From positions 1 to 34,286 of the forward strand of contig NZ_LBMW01000065.1 of the NCBI RefSeq assembly GCF_026168105.1: a stretch of 34,286 nucleotides of DNA. Direction: 5' to 3'. Shown piece after piece: positions 1 through 7,987 of this stretch. Origin of the DNA: Streptomyces hygroscopicus (GTDB lineage: Bacteria; Actinomycetota; Actinomycetes; Streptomycetales; Streptomycetaceae). The notes beneath the pieces are model-generated. The model was not told where the DNA came from and ran no database searches. It saw only the letters and a list, made by a program, of their open reading frames with translations. Position 1 is the first letter of the stretch. Each line of letters starts with the position of its first letter. Made by a program: the position numbers and the translations under genes.

Positions 1-174
1 GCTCCTGCCCCCGCCCGCCCCCGAGTCACCGTCCTGGGCGGCCCCGCCGTGGCGTCCCGCCGAATGCGACGGCGAAGGACTGCCCGCGTCGTCGCCCACG
101 CTCACACAGCCGGCCACCGCGACGACGGCCGCCACCACGGCGGCCAGACGGATGGATACGTAACAGGCGCGCAC
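1..174 (-). CDS. Secreted lipoprotein, C-terminally truncated by window edge
   Basis: The minus strand opens with a GTG codon at 174, preceded by GGAGG nine bases upstream. The reading frame stays open to base 1, where the window ends (58 codons seen). The N-terminus has a short basic head, a hydrophobic stretch rich in Ala and Val (about residues 10-21) and a lipobox ending AVAGC, so the protein is predicted to be lipidated on Cys and anchored outside the membrane. The mature part begins with a low-complexity Gly/Ser/Pro/Asp-rich linker, common in streptomycete lipoproteins. No domain is visible in the part present, so function is unknown. The start and signal peptide are well supported; the remainder lies outside the window. 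Confidence 0.7.
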   Translation of the reverse strand, partial: MRACYVSIRLAAVVAAVVAVAGCVSVGDDAGSPSPSHSAGRHGGAAQDGDSGAGGGRS

Positions 175-277
175 GGGCAGCCACCTCCGATAGGGGTCTC
201 ACCCTGCCCAACTCCCGCCGCCCGCAGGAGGACACGCGCCCCGCCAAGACAACGTGGGCGCGCCCCGGGAGGCGGGG

Positions 278-628
278 TCATCCGTAGCCGAGCGCGTGCA
301 ACCGGGCGTCGTCGATCCCGAAGTGGTGCGCGATCTCGTGCACGACGGTCACCTCGGTCTCCGCCACCACGTCCTCCCGCGTCTCGCACATCCGCAGGGT
401 CGGCCCCCGGTAGATGGTGATCCGGTCCGGCAGCACGCCCGCGTACCACTCCCCGCGGTCCGTGAGCGGAGTCCCCTCGTAGACCCCCAGCAGCTCGGGG
501 TCGTCGGCGGGCGGCTCGTCCTCGACGAACACCGCCACGTTGTCCATCAGCCGTGTCAGCTCCGGTGGGATCCGGTCGAGCGCCTCGGCGACCAGTTCCT
601 CGAACTCCTCGCGCGTCATCTCCAGCAC
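278..628 (-). CDS. Small zincin-like metallopeptidase family protein
   Basis: A 116-residue protein with the zinc-protease motif HEIAHHFGID near the C-terminus (His97, Glu98, His101 in this start). This pattern is typical of the minimal metalloprotease-like family (DUF1025 type) widespread in actinobacteria, which consists of little more than the catalytic core. The product is cytoplasmic, with no signal peptide. The substrate is unknown. I chose the GTG at 628 because GGAGA lies eight bases upstream; an ATG three codons later at 619 is also possible. A longer open frame extends further upstream, but its extra residues are low-quality and overlap the divergent gene's start region. The gene is divergent from the metallophosphoesterase beginning at 714, leaving an 85-base shared promoter region. 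Confidence 0.85.
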   Translation of the reverse strand: MLEMTREEFEELVAEALDRIPPELTRLMDNVAVFVEDEPPADDPELLGVYEGTPLTDRGEWYAGVLPDRITIYRGPTLRMCETREDVVAETEVTVVHEIAHHFGIDDARLHALGYG

Positions 629-713
629 AGAGCCATTCTCCGGCACGACTCCCCGGTACGAGAGCCGGAATCGTCCCGGCATATCCACTCCGGGAACTGG
701 GCATACGGGACCA

Positions 714-2393
714 ATGGCCCACGTCCCTGTCGCAGCCGTCAGCCGCATACGAAGGGCGTCGGGCACCTTCGCCCGGCACTGCCGCTCGCTCCGCCCCCAC
801 CCGTCCGTCACGCTCGTCCCTCAGCCCCGCCCCTGGCTCCGGGCACTCGGCATGGTCGCCGTCGTGCTCCTGGGCGCCTGGCTCGGCCTGCTGGTCGTGG
901 GCAACGTACGGGTCCCAGTGGGCCCCATGAACACCACCATGGCCCTGCGCCCCTCCTTCAGCGGCGGAACAAAGATCAACGTCTCCCCGCTCGGCGCCCT
1001 GGAGCTGAACAGCCACGAGGCCCCCGTACGCCTCGACGTCAACGTCGACCAGCTCGATCCCGTCCGCGCCCAGGCCCTGGTCGATCACCCCGAGCGGATC
1101 TCCGGGCTCCAGCAGGAGATAACCCGCGACGTCGAGCACGGCACGCTCGACCTCGCCGTGCGTTCCTGCGTGGCGGTGGTCTCCGGCGCCACCGCACTGG
1201 GCCTTGCCGTCTACCGCCGTCCGCGCCGGGCCCTCACGGCCGGCGGTCTGGCGCTCGCGTTCCTCACCGCCTCGGGCGCCACGGCGTACGCCACCTGGAA
1301 CCCCGAGTCGGTCCTCGAGCCGAGGTTCTCCGGGCTGCTCTCCTCCGCGCCCTCCCTGGTCGGCAACGCGCGCAGCATCGTGACCGAATTCGATGTCTAC
1401 CAGAAGGAGTTGGCGCGCTTGGTGACGAACGTGACGAAGCTCTACGACGTCACCTCCACCCTCCCCGCGTACGAACCCGACCCGACGACCGTCCGGGTCC
1501 TGCACGTGTCCGACATCCATCTCAACCCTGCGAGCTGGAAGATCATCGCTTCGCTGGTGCAGCAGTACCGCGTCAACGTGATCGTCGACTCGGGCGACAC
1601 CATGGACCACGGCACGGCCGCGGAGAACGGCTTCCTGGACCCGATCGCCGACCTGGGCGCGCCGTACGTCTGGGTCCGCGGCAACCATGACTCCCGCACC
1701 ACGCAGCGCTATCTGGAGCACACGAAGAACGTCCACGTCCTGGACGACGGCGGGGCGATCAACGTGGCGGGCCTGCGGTTCGCCGGGATGGGCGACCCGC
1801 AGTTCACCCCCGACCGCTCGGTCGTACCGGGCGGCGACCGTGCCGAGGTGCTGGCGGGGGCGCGCCTGGCCGCCGCCCTGCACGACCAGAAGACCGCCGG
1901 CACGCCCGTCGACATCGCGATCGCCCATGAGCCCACGGCCGCCCGCGAGACGGACGGCGAGGTGCCTCTCGTCCTGGCCGGGCATCTGCACCACGAGGGG
2001 GTGGAGGTCATGAAGTACGGCACCCGGCTGCGCATCGAGGGCTCGACGGGGGGCAGTGGGCTGCGTGCGCTCGAGGGCAGGTATCCGGCCCCGATCGAGG
2101 CCTCGATCCTCTACCTGGACCGGGACACCCGCCGCCTCCAGGCCTGGGACGAGATCAGGCTCGGCGGTCTGGGCGAGACCACGGCGGAGGTGACCCGTCA
2201 CCTGCCCAAGGAGAACCAGCCCGGAGCGGGTTCGACCCCCGGCACCACGCCGCCCACCCCCGGCACCACGCCGCCCACCCCTGGCGCCGTGCCCCCGGCC
2301 CCAGGCGCCAAGCCCCCCACCGGCGCACCGGCGACCCGCCCCGGAGCCACCCCGACACGCCCGGGCGCGACCTCCGCGCCGAGCACCCCTTAA
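714..2393 (+). CDS. Membrane-anchored metallophosphoesterase
   Basis: A 559-residue protein. The N-terminus holds one transmembrane helix (about residues 43-66), and two more hydrophobic segments follow near residues 155-200. The remainder is a calcineurin-like phosphoesterase domain with the expected metal-binding blocks: SDIHLNP (Asp267, His269), SGDT (Asp295), GNHD (Asn324, His325) and GHLHH (His424, His426). It should hydrolyse a phosphoester; the substrate cannot be read from the sequence. The C-terminal 60 residues are a Pro/Thr/Ala/Gly-rich tail built partly from a 7-residue repeat. I chose the ATG at 714 because a GGGA lies just upstream and the open frame before it lacks membrane-protein character. 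A GTG-type start slightly downstream cannot be excluded. Confidence 0.88.
   Translation: MAHVPVAAVSRIRRASGTFARHCRSLRPHPSVTLVPQPRPWLRALGMVAVVLLGAWLGLLVVGNVRVPVGPMNTTMALRPSFSGGTKINVSPLGALELNSHEAPVRLDVNVDQLDPVRAQALVDHPERISGLQQEITRDVEHGTLDLAVRSCVAVVSGATALGLAVYRRPRRALTAGGLALAFLTASGATAYATWNPESVLEPRFSGLLSSAPSLVGNARSIVTEFDVYQKELARLVTNVTKLYDVTSTLPAYEPDPTTVRVLHVSDIHLNPASWKIIASLVQQYRVNVIVDSGDTMDHGTAAENGFLDPIADLGAPYVWVRGNHDSRTTQRYLEHTKNVHVLDDGGAINVAGLRFAGMGDPQFTPDRSVVPGGDRAEVLAGARLAAALHDQKTAGTPVDIAIAHEPTAARETDGEVPLVLAGHLHHEGVEVMKYGTRLRIEGSTGGSGLRALEGRYPAPIEASILYLDRDTRRLQAWDEIRLGGLGETTAEVTRHLPKENQPGAGSTPGTTPPTPGTTPPTPGAVPPAPGAKPPTGAPATRPGATPTRPGATSAPSTP
2241..2282 (+). repeat. 21-bp tandem repeat coding for a Pro/Thr-rich tail
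   Basis: Two adjacent copies of a 21-base unit differ only in the last base. They encode GTTPPTP twice in the C-terminal tail of the phosphoesterase. Repeats like this usually vary in copy number between strains. Confidence 0.8.
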
Positions 2394-2398
2394 CCGTT

Positions 2399-2428
2399 TT
2401 GGCGAACCCTCCCCCCATCCCATATGCT
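2399..2428 (+). promoter_or_regulatory. Promoter of the tRNA-Glu/Asp/Phe cluster
   Basis: TTGGCG at 2399-2404 and TATGCT at 2423-2428 are separated by 18 bp, giving a start near 2435, about 38 bases before tRNA-Glu. The pair fits a vegetative sigma-type promoter. It begins right after the upstream gene's stop codon. Confidence 0.5.
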
Positions 2429-2472
2429 TCTCACGTCCCCGACGCGCTGAGAAGCGCCCAGGCGGGCCGATA

Positions 2473-2545
2473 GCCCTCATCGTCTAGCGGCCTAGGACGC
2501 CGCCCTTTCAAGGCGGTAGCACGGGTTCGAATCCCGTTGGGGGCA
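2473..2545 (+). tRNA. tRNA-Glu (anticodon TTC)
   Basis: A 73-base cloverleaf. The 7-bp acceptor stem starts GCCCTCA and closes with TGGGGGC, the discriminator base is A, the anticodon stem is CCGCC/GGCGG around CTTTCAA (TTC anticodon), and the T-arm is a canonical ACGGG-TTCGAAT-CCCGT. CCA is not encoded. It is the first gene of a three-tRNA cluster. Confidence 0.96.
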
Positions 2546-2582
2546 CGCATCACCGTGTGCGACACTGTCGTACACAACGCTT

Positions 2583-2657
2583 GGTCCTGTGGAGCAGTTT
2601 GGAGTGCTCGCCACCCTGTCAAGGTGGAGGCCGCGGGTTCAAATCCCGTCAGGACCG
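2583..2657 (+). tRNA. tRNA-Asp (anticodon GTC), copy 1
   Basis: A 75-base cloverleaf with acceptor GGTCCTG/CAGGACC, discriminator G, and anticodon stem CCACC/GGTGG around CTGTCAA (GTC). The T-arm GCGGG-TTCAAAT-CCCGT is canonical. It is identical over its whole length, plus one flanking base, to the second copy at 7728. CCA is not encoded. Confidence 0.96.
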
Positions 2658-2662
2658 CTGGG

Positions 2663-2676
2663 GTTTCACGTGAAAC
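2663..2676 (+). other. parS centromere site (ParB binding)
   Basis: GTTTCACGTGAAAC is a perfect 14-bp palindrome, extended to 16 bp by flanking G and C. It equals the parS consensus known for Streptomyces and Bacillus. It lies in the 24-base spacer between tRNA-Asp and tRNA-Phe. ParB bound here would help segregate chromosomes during sporulation. It is the only exact copy I found in the window. Confidence 0.9.
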
Positions 2677-2681
2677 CTCGT

Positions 2682-2758
2682 GGCTGGGTAGCTCAGTTGG
2701 TACGAGCGTCCGCCTGAAAAGCGGAAGGTCGCCGGTTCGACCCCGGCCCCAGCCACCA
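2682..2758 (+). tRNA. tRNA-Phe (anticodon GAA), CCA encoded
   Basis: The cloverleaf runs from GGCTGGG to CCCAGCC with discriminator A at 2755. The anticodon stem TCCGC/GCGGA encloses CTGAAAA (GAA), and the T-arm GCCGG-TTCGACC-CCGGC is canonical. The 3' CCA is encoded at 2756-2758, unlike the two tRNAs before it. A strong terminator follows five bases later. Confidence 0.96.
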
Positions 2759-2762
2759 TCAC

Positions 2763-2795
2763 CGAAAGCCTCGTCCCTCCGGGACGGGGCTTTCG
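2763..2795 (+). terminator. Terminator of the tRNA cluster
   Basis: A 15-bp stem (arms 2763-2777 and 2781-2795) with a TCC loop; all pairs match apart from one G-T. It closes the Glu/Asp/Phe tRNA transcript. Confidence 0.85.
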
Positions 2796-2819
2796 CCGTC
2801 GAGAGGTCCGGAGGAGTCG

Positions 2820-3005
2820 GTGGGGGACGAGTTCCAGGGGTTCGACCTGGTGCGACGCGGTTACGACCGCCGGCAGGTCGACGAGTACCTCGCACTCCTC
2901 GCCCAAGGAACGGATCCCGGCGGCCCGCCCGCCTTCGACGTGGCCCGGCGCGGCTACGACCGTGCCCAGGTGGATGCCCGGATCGCCCGGCTACGAGCCC
3001 GCTGA
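2820..3005 (+). CDS. DivIVA-like two-repeat mini-protein
   Basis: A 61-residue protein starting at GTG 2820, with GGAGG five bases upstream. It holds two copies of a short module: FDLVRRGYDRRQVDEYL (about residues 8-24) and FDVARRGYDRAQVDARI (about 39-55), joined by a Gly/Pro linker. The module matches the N-terminal membrane-binding segment of DivIVA/Wag31 family proteins (FdvvRrGYdr.qVD), but the long coiled coil of true DivIVA is missing. It may be a membrane-associated or polar adaptor; its function is unknown. It sits directly behind the tRNA cluster and its terminator, and ahead of a small membrane protein. Confidence 0.75.
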   Translation: MGDEFQGFDLVRRGYDRRQVDEYLALLAQGTDPGGPPAFDVARRGYDRAQVDARIARLRAR

Positions 3006-3044
3006 GGCCCCCGGCGGCGTCGACGGCTCCGCTCCACCACACAC

Positions 3045-3073
3045 TTGGCATGTCCCCTTCCGGGCGCTACGTT
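3045..3073 (+). promoter_or_regulatory. Candidate promoter for the small membrane protein gene
   Basis: TTGGCA (3045-3050) and TACGTT (3068-3073) are spaced by 17 bp, about 37 bases before the ATG at 3110. The match is fair and position-consistent. Confidence 0.4.
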
Positions 3074-3109
3074 CTGCCGGGTCGGCGCAGCCATGACGAT
3101 GGGGGGATC

Positions 3110-3415
3110 ATGAGTCTGGACGAGGCCAAGGCCAGGGATGTCGAGCTGGAGAAGGACCGGGCCCGCTACGGCCTGCTCGCGGTGATCATCAGCAATCTCG
3201 CGATCGCCGGTGTCGCGATCTTCGGCGTATGGCGCCTGCACGGGGACAAGTCGGTGATCGTCGGCATCCTCACCGCGGCCTTCACCGCCGTCAGCAGCAT
3301 GACCACCGCGTACCTGGGCATCAAGGCCGTCTCCAACACCGCCAGGTCGATGGTCCAGGACAGAGCGCCCCGCGACCACCCCACCACGGTCCCGCAGCAG
3401 CCGGCGGGCAAGTGA
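3110..3415 (+). CDS. Small two-helix membrane protein
   Basis: A 101-residue protein whose ATG at 3110 is preceded by a GGGGGGA ribosome site. The N-terminus (about residues 1-20) is a charged amphipathic stretch. Two hydrophobic helices follow (about residues 21-41 and 49-72), then a polar tail ending in Pro/Gln/Gly/Lys. No conserved catalytic motif is visible. It is likely an inner-membrane protein of unknown role, apparently with its own promoter. About 160 bases without a recognised element separate it from hrpA. Confidence 0.75.
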   Translation: MSLDEAKARDVELEKDRARYGLLAVIISNLAIAGVAIFGVWRLHGDKSVIVGILTAAFTAVSSMTTAYLGIKAVSNTARSMVQDRAPRDHPTTVPQQPAGK

Positions 3416-3579
3416 CGCGACGGCTCCCGACAGCGCCCGGCAGTTCCCCGCCCGGCAGACGGCTTCTTCCCGGAATGGGCCTGCCGCCGGCGCCGTGGTC
3501 CACTGCCCGCACCCCGGCCAACCCGCCGGAGGCAAATCGTTAGCCACGAATTTCGCCTAGGTGAGATCCTGGACCGCGT

Positions 3580-6500
3580 ATGTCTACGCATCCCGCCCTC
3601 GGCACCCTCGCCCCCCGCCTGACCGAGCTGTCCCTGCGCGACGCGCACCGGCTCGGCCGCAGGCTCGAAGGCGCGCGCAAGATCCGCAAGCCCGAGGCCC
3701 GAGCCGCCGTACTCGCCGAGATCGAGGCGGAGGTCGCCAAGGCCGAGGACAGGATCGCCGGGCGCACCGCCCGGGTCCCGGCCGTCACGTACCCCGAGCA
3801 GTTGCCCGTCAGCCAGAAGAAGAACGAGATCGCCGACGCCATACGCGACCACCAGGTCGTGATCGTGGCCGGTGAGACCGGCTCCGGCAAGACGACCCAG
3901 ATCCCCAAGATCTGCCTCGAACTCGGCCGTGGCGTCCGCGGCATGATCGGTCACACCCAGCCCCGCCGCATCGCCGCCCGCACCGTCGCCGAGCGCGTCG
4001 CCGAAGAGCTCGACACCCCTCTCGGCGAGGCCGTGGGCTGGAAGGTCCGCTTCACCGACCAGGTGAACCCGGACGCCACCTTCATCAAGCTGATGACGGA
4101 CGGCATCCTGCTCGCCGAGATCCAGACGGACCGCGAGCTGCGCGCCTACGACACGATCATCATCGACGAGGCCCACGAGCGGTCCCTCAACATCGACTTC
4201 CTGCTCGGCTATCTGGCCCAGCTCCTCCCCCGGCGCCCGGACCTCAAGGTCGTCATCACCTCGGCCACGATCGACCCGGAGCGCTTCTCCCGGCACTTCG
4301 GCGACGCGCCGATCGTCGAGGTCAGCGGCCGCACGTATCCCGTCGAGGTGCGCTACCGCCCGCTCCTCGAAGAGGACTCCGACGACGCGGACCGAGACCA
4401 GATCACCGCGATCACTGACGCCGTCAAGGAGCTGATGGCGGAGGGGCAGGGTGACATCCTGGTCTTCCTCTCCGGAGAACGCGAGATCCGGGACACCGCG
4501 GACGCGCTGACCAAGATGAACTATCCACGCGCCGGAGGCTCCAACGGGCAGGGCCCCGAGATCCTGCCCCTCTACGCCCGGCTCTCCCACGCCGAGCAGC
4601 ACCGCGTCTTCCAGCCGCACCCCGGCCGCCGAATCGTCCTGGCCACGAACGTGGCCGAGACCTCCCTCACCGTCCCGGGCATCAAGTACGTCATCGACCC
4701 CGGCTTCGCGCGCATCTCGCGCTACAGCCACCGGACCAAGGTCCAGCGGCTCCCCATCGAACCGATCTCCCAGGCGAGCGCCAACCAGCGCAAGGGCCGC
4801 TGCGGCCGTACGTCGGACGGCATCTGCATCCGGCTGTACTCCGAGGACGACTTCAACACCCGCCCGGAGTTCACGGACTCCGAGATCCTCCGTACGAACC
4901 TCGCCTCCGTCATCCTCCAGATGACCGCGGCGGGCCTCGGCGACATCGAGAAGTTCCCCTTCATCGACCCGCCGGACCACCGCAACATCCGCGACGGCGT
5001 CCAGCTCCTGCAGGAGCTCGGCGCGCTGGACGCGGCCCAGAAGGACCCGCGCAAGCGCCTCACCGACACCGGCCGCAAGCTCGCCCAGCTCCCGGTCGAC
5101 CCGCGCCTCGCGCGCATGGTTCTGGAGGCGGACCGCAACGGCTGCGTCCGCGAGGTCATGGTCATCGCCGCCGCCCTGTCCATCCAGGACCCGCGTGAGC
5201 GCCCCGCCGACAAGCAGGCCCAGGCCGACCAGCAGCACGCCCGCTTCAAGGACGAGACGAGCGACTTCCTCGCCTACCTCAACCTGTGGCGCTACATCCG
5301 CGAGCAGCAGAAGGAGCGCGGCTCGTCGTCCTTCCGCCGGATGTGCAAGCAGGAGTACCTCAACTTCCTGCGCATCCGCGAGTGGCAGGACATCTACACG
5401 CAGCTGCGCACGGTCGCCAAGCAGATGGGCATCCACCCGAACGAGCAGGACGCCCCGGCCGACCACATCCACATCTCGCTCCTCGCCGGCCTGCTCTCGC
5501 ACATCGGGCTGAAGGACGTGAAGGAGTCCAAGGACTCGGGCCCCGGCGGCCGGAAAGAGGGCGGACGGAACGAATACCTCGGCGCCCGCAGCGCCAAGTT
5601 CGCGATCTTCCCGGGCTCGTCCCTGTTCAGGAAGCCCCCGCGCCTCGTGATGTCCGCCGAACTCGTCGAGACCTCCCGTCTGTGGGCCCGGGTCAACGCG
5701 AAGATCGAGCCCGAGTGGGTCGAGCCACTCGCCGGCCACCTCCTCAAGCGGACGTACAGCGAACCGCGCTGGGAGAAGGACCAGGCGGCCGTGATGGCGT
5801 ACGAGAAGGTCACGTTGTACGGCGTCCCGATCGTCGCCCAGCGGAAGGTGAACTACGGCCGGATCGACCCGGAGACGTGCCGCGAGCTGTTCATCCGCAA
5901 CGCCCTCGTCGAGGGCGACTGGCGCACGCACCACAAGTTCTTCGCCGACAACCGAAGGCTCCTCACCGAGGTCGAGGAGCTCGAGCACCGCGCCCGGCGC
6001 CGGGACATCCTCGTCGACGACGAGACGCTGTTCGACTTCTACGACCAGCGGGTGCCCGAAGACGTCGTGTCCGGCGCCCACTTCGACACCTGGTGGAAGC
6101 GCAAGCGGCACGAGCAGCCCGACTTCCTCGACTTCGAGCGCGAGATGCTCATCAACGAGAAGGCGGGCGCGGTCACCAAGGACGACTACCCCGACTCCTG
6201 GCGTCAGGGCCGTCTGAAGTTCAAGGTCACCTATCAGTTCGAGCCGGGCGCGGATGCGGACGGCGTGACCGTCCACATTCCGCTGCAGGTTCTGAACCAG
6301 GTCACCGACGAGGGCTTCGACTGGCAGATCCCGGGTCTGCGGGAGGAAGTGGTCACCGAGCTGATCCGGTCCCTGCCCAAGCCCATCCGCCGGAACTACG
6401 TCCCGGCGCCGAACTACGCCAAGGCGTTCCTGGAGAAGGCGTCGTCCCCGGAGGGGCGCGATCAGGCAGGGTCCCTCCAGGAGCCGCTGACCGTGACCAT

Positions 6501-7602
6501 GGCGCGGGAGCTGAAACGCATGGTCGGCGTGCCGTTCGAAGCGGACGACTTCGACTGGGCGAAGGTCCCCGACCACCTCAAGATCACCTTCCGGATCGTC
6601 GACGAGCGTCGCCGCCAGCTCGCCGAGGACAAGGACCTCGAGGCGCTGAAACTGAGGCTGAAGCCGAAGGCACGCCAGGCCCTCTCGCAGGCCGCGGCGG
6701 CCACGGCCGAGCGGCGGGGCGGGGAGTCCCTGGAGCGCACGGGCCTCACGGACTGGACGATCGGCGCGCTCAGCCGTGTCTTCGAGACGCGCCGTGCCGG
6801 CCAGCCGGTGAAGGCGTTCCCGGCACTGGTGGACGACGGCGACACGGTCTCCGTGCGCCTCTTCGACACGGAGGAGGAGCAGGCGCTGGCGATGTGGAAG
6901 GGCACGCGGCGCCTGATCCTGCGGAACTTCCCGGTGAACCCGGCGAAGTTCGCGTCCGAGAAGCTGACGAACGCCCAGAAGCTCGGCCTGTCCGCCAACC
7001 CGCACGGGTCGATCCAGGCCCTGTTCGACGACTGCGCGATGGCGGCCGCGGACAAGCTGATCGGGGACTTCGGGGGCCCGGTGTGGGACGAGGAGTCGTA
7101 CCGGAAGCTGTACGACAAGGTGCGCGCAGAGATCGTCGACACGACGGTCCGCACGGTCGGGCAGGTGCAGCAGGTTCTGGCCGCCTGGCAGGCCTGTGAG
7201 CGCCGTCTGAAGGCCGTACGCAGCCCGGCGCTGCTGCCGAACCTGGCGGACGTACGCGCGCAGCTGGACGCCCTCGTGAAGCCCGGCTTCGTCACGGAGG
7301 CGGGGGTACGGCGCCTGCCCGACCTGATGCGTTACCTGGTCGCCGCCGACCGCCGGTTGCAGCAGATGCCGACCAACGTGCAGCGGGACACGACGCGTAT
7401 GGCGAAGGTCCATGAGATGCGGGACGAGTACGCGTGGCTGCTGGAGCAGCTGCCGCAGGGCCGGCCCGTACCCTCCGCGGTCCTGGACATCCGGTGGATG
7501 ATCGAGGAGCTGCGCGTCAGCTACTTCGCGCATGCGCTGGGCACGGCGTACCCGGTCTCGGACAAGCGCATCGTGAAGGCGATCGACGCGGAGGTCCCGT
7601 AA
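3580..7602 (+). CDS. hrpA: ATP-dependent RNA helicase HrpA
   Basis: A 1340-residue DEAH-box helicase of full HrpA length. Motifs in order: Walker A GETGSGKTT (98-106), Walker B DEAH (196-199), SAT (228-230) and motif VI QRKGRCGR (403-410). The helicase-associated and OB-type regions follow, then the long C-terminal HrpA-specific extension (roughly 650-1340). It should unwind or remodel RNA, or mRNA-ribosome complexes, using NTP; HrpA has been linked to rescue of stalled or collided ribosomes in E. coli. The ATG at 3580 has no good ribosome site. A TAGGTG 17 bases upstream could be a -10 element, which would leave a very short leader. A tRNA-Asp gene follows about 125 bases downstream. Confidence 0.96.
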   Translation: MSTHPALGTLAPRLTELSLRDAHRLGRRLEGARKIRKPEARAAVLAEIEAEVAKAEDRIAGRTARVPAVTYPEQLPVSQKKNEIADAIRDHQVVIVAGETGSGKTTQIPKICLELGRGVRGMIGHTQPRRIAARTVAERVAEELDTPLGEAVGWKVRFTDQVNPDATFIKLMTDGILLAEIQTDRELRAYDTIIIDEAHERSLNIDFLLGYLAQLLPRRPDLKVVITSATIDPERFSRHFGDAPIVEVSGRTYPVEVRYRPLLEEDSDDADRDQITAITDAVKELMAEGQGDILVFLSGEREIRDTADALTKMNYPRAGGSNGQGPEILPLYARLSHAEQHRVFQPHPGRRIVLATNVAETSLTVPGIKYVIDPGFARISRYSHRTKVQRLPIEPISQASANQRKGRCGRTSDGICIRLYSEDDFNTRPEFTDSEILRTNLASVILQMTAAGLGDIEKFPFIDPPDHRNIRDGVQLLQELGALDAAQKDPRKRLTDTGRKLAQLPVDPRLARMVLEADRNGCVREVMVIAAALSIQDPRERPADKQAQADQQHARFKDETSDFLAYLNLWRYIREQQKERGSSSFRRMCKQEYLNFLRIREWQDIYTQLRTVAKQMGIHPNEQDAPADHIHISLLAGLLSHIGLKDVKESKDSGPGGRKEGGRNEYLGARSAKFAIFPGSSLFRKPPRLVMSAELVETSRLWARVNAKIEPEWVEPLAGHLLKRTYSEPRWEKDQAAVMAYEKVTLYGVPIVAQRKVNYGRIDPETCRELFIRNALVEGDWRTHHKFFADNRRLLTEVEELEHRARRRDILVDDETLFDFYDQRVPEDVVSGAHFDTWWKRKRHEQPDFLDFEREMLINEKAGAVTKDDYPDSWRQGRLKFKVTYQFEPGADADGVTVHIPLQVLNQVTDEGFDWQIPGLREEVVTELIRSLPKPIRRNYVPAPNYAKAFLEKASSPEGRDQAGSLQEPLTVTMARELKRMVGVPFEADDFDWAKVPDHLKITFRIVDERRRQLAEDKDLEALKLRLKPKARQALSQAAAATAERRGGESLERTGLTDWTIGALSRVFETRRAGQPVKAFPALVDDGDTVSVRLFDTEEEQALAMWKGTRRLILRNFPVNPAKFASEKLTNAQKLGLSANPHGSIQALFDDCAMAAADKLIGDFGGPVWDEESYRKLYDKVRAEIVDTTVRTVGQVQQVLAAWQACERRLKAVRSPALLPNLADVRAQLDALVKPGFVTEAGVRRLPDLMRYLVAADRRLQQMPTNVQRDTTRMAKVHEMRDEYAWLLEQLPQGRPVPSAVLDIRWMIEELRVSYFAHALGTAYPVSDKRIVKAIDAEVP

Positions 7603-7624
7603 CGGCTCGTTCACGTGGGGTGAG

Positions 7625-7654
7625 TTCGACCAGGGGCTCACCCTCCTGTACAGT
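7625..7654 (+). promoter_or_regulatory. Promoter of tRNA-Asp copy 2
   Basis: TTCGAC (7625-7630) and TACAGT (7649-7654) with an 18-bp spacer lie 74 bases before the tRNA. The inverted repeat GGGTGAG...CTCACCC (7618-7643) overlaps the -35 region; it could be the hrpA terminator or an operator. Confidence 0.45.
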
Positions 7655-7727
7655 CTCTTCTCGCAGCGCAACGCACCATGAGCGCCGCGAAACTCCCCCA
7701 GCGCCTGATGGCCTGGGAGGGGCTCCA

Positions 7728-7802
7728 GGTCCTGTGGAGCAGTTTGGAGTGCTCGCCACCCTGTCAAGGTGGAGGCCGCGGGTTCAAATCCCGTCAGGAC
7801 CG
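7728..7802 (+). tRNA. tRNA-Asp (anticodon GTC), copy 2
   Basis: Identical in sequence to the tRNA-Asp at 2583-2657 and in the same orientation. The cloverleaf is canonical and the 3' CCA is not encoded. A strong hairpin terminator follows immediately. Confidence 0.96.
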
Positions 7803-7806
7803 CAAG

Positions 7807-7848
7807 AGAAGAAGGCCCCGCATCGCGAAGATGCGGGGCCTTCTTCTT
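7807..7848 (+). terminator. Strong terminator after tRNA-Asp copy 2
   Basis: A long near-perfect stem (core GAAGAAGGCCCCGCATC, loop GCGAA, matching right arm) ends in a pyrimidine-rich TTCTTCTT stretch. It would work on the plus strand. Confidence 0.88.
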
Positions 7849-7915
7849 GCCATGACCCCGCACCTGCGACCAGGCAACCTGCCCGTTGTCGGAGCCTTAT
7901 GCGTTCCGGGGCGTC

Positions 7916-7944
7916 TTGACGGCGTCACTTTCCACCGGTACCCA
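7916..7944 (+). promoter_or_regulatory. Promoter of the small CPxCH protein gene
   Basis: TTGACG (7916-7921), a 17-bp spacer, then TACCCA (7939-7944). The predicted start is about 37 bases before the ATG at 7988. Confidence 0.45.
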
Positions 7945-7987
7945 CAAACCAGGGTCCCCCGACTGCCCGGGCCCCGGGAGGTGGAGT

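Noticed and set aside
7618..7643. GGGTGAG...CTCACCC as a definite hrpA terminator
   Set aside because: The stem is only 7 bp with a 12-base loop and no T tract, and it overlaps the tRNA promoter. Its role is undecided.
3166..7863. A very long open frame on the minus strand antisense to hrpA
   Set aside because: It is the antisense shadow of a GC-rich gene. It lacks a ribosome site, and its sequence is low-complexity Arg/Asp/Val/Leu rather than a known family; hrpA on the plus strand has all helicase motifs.
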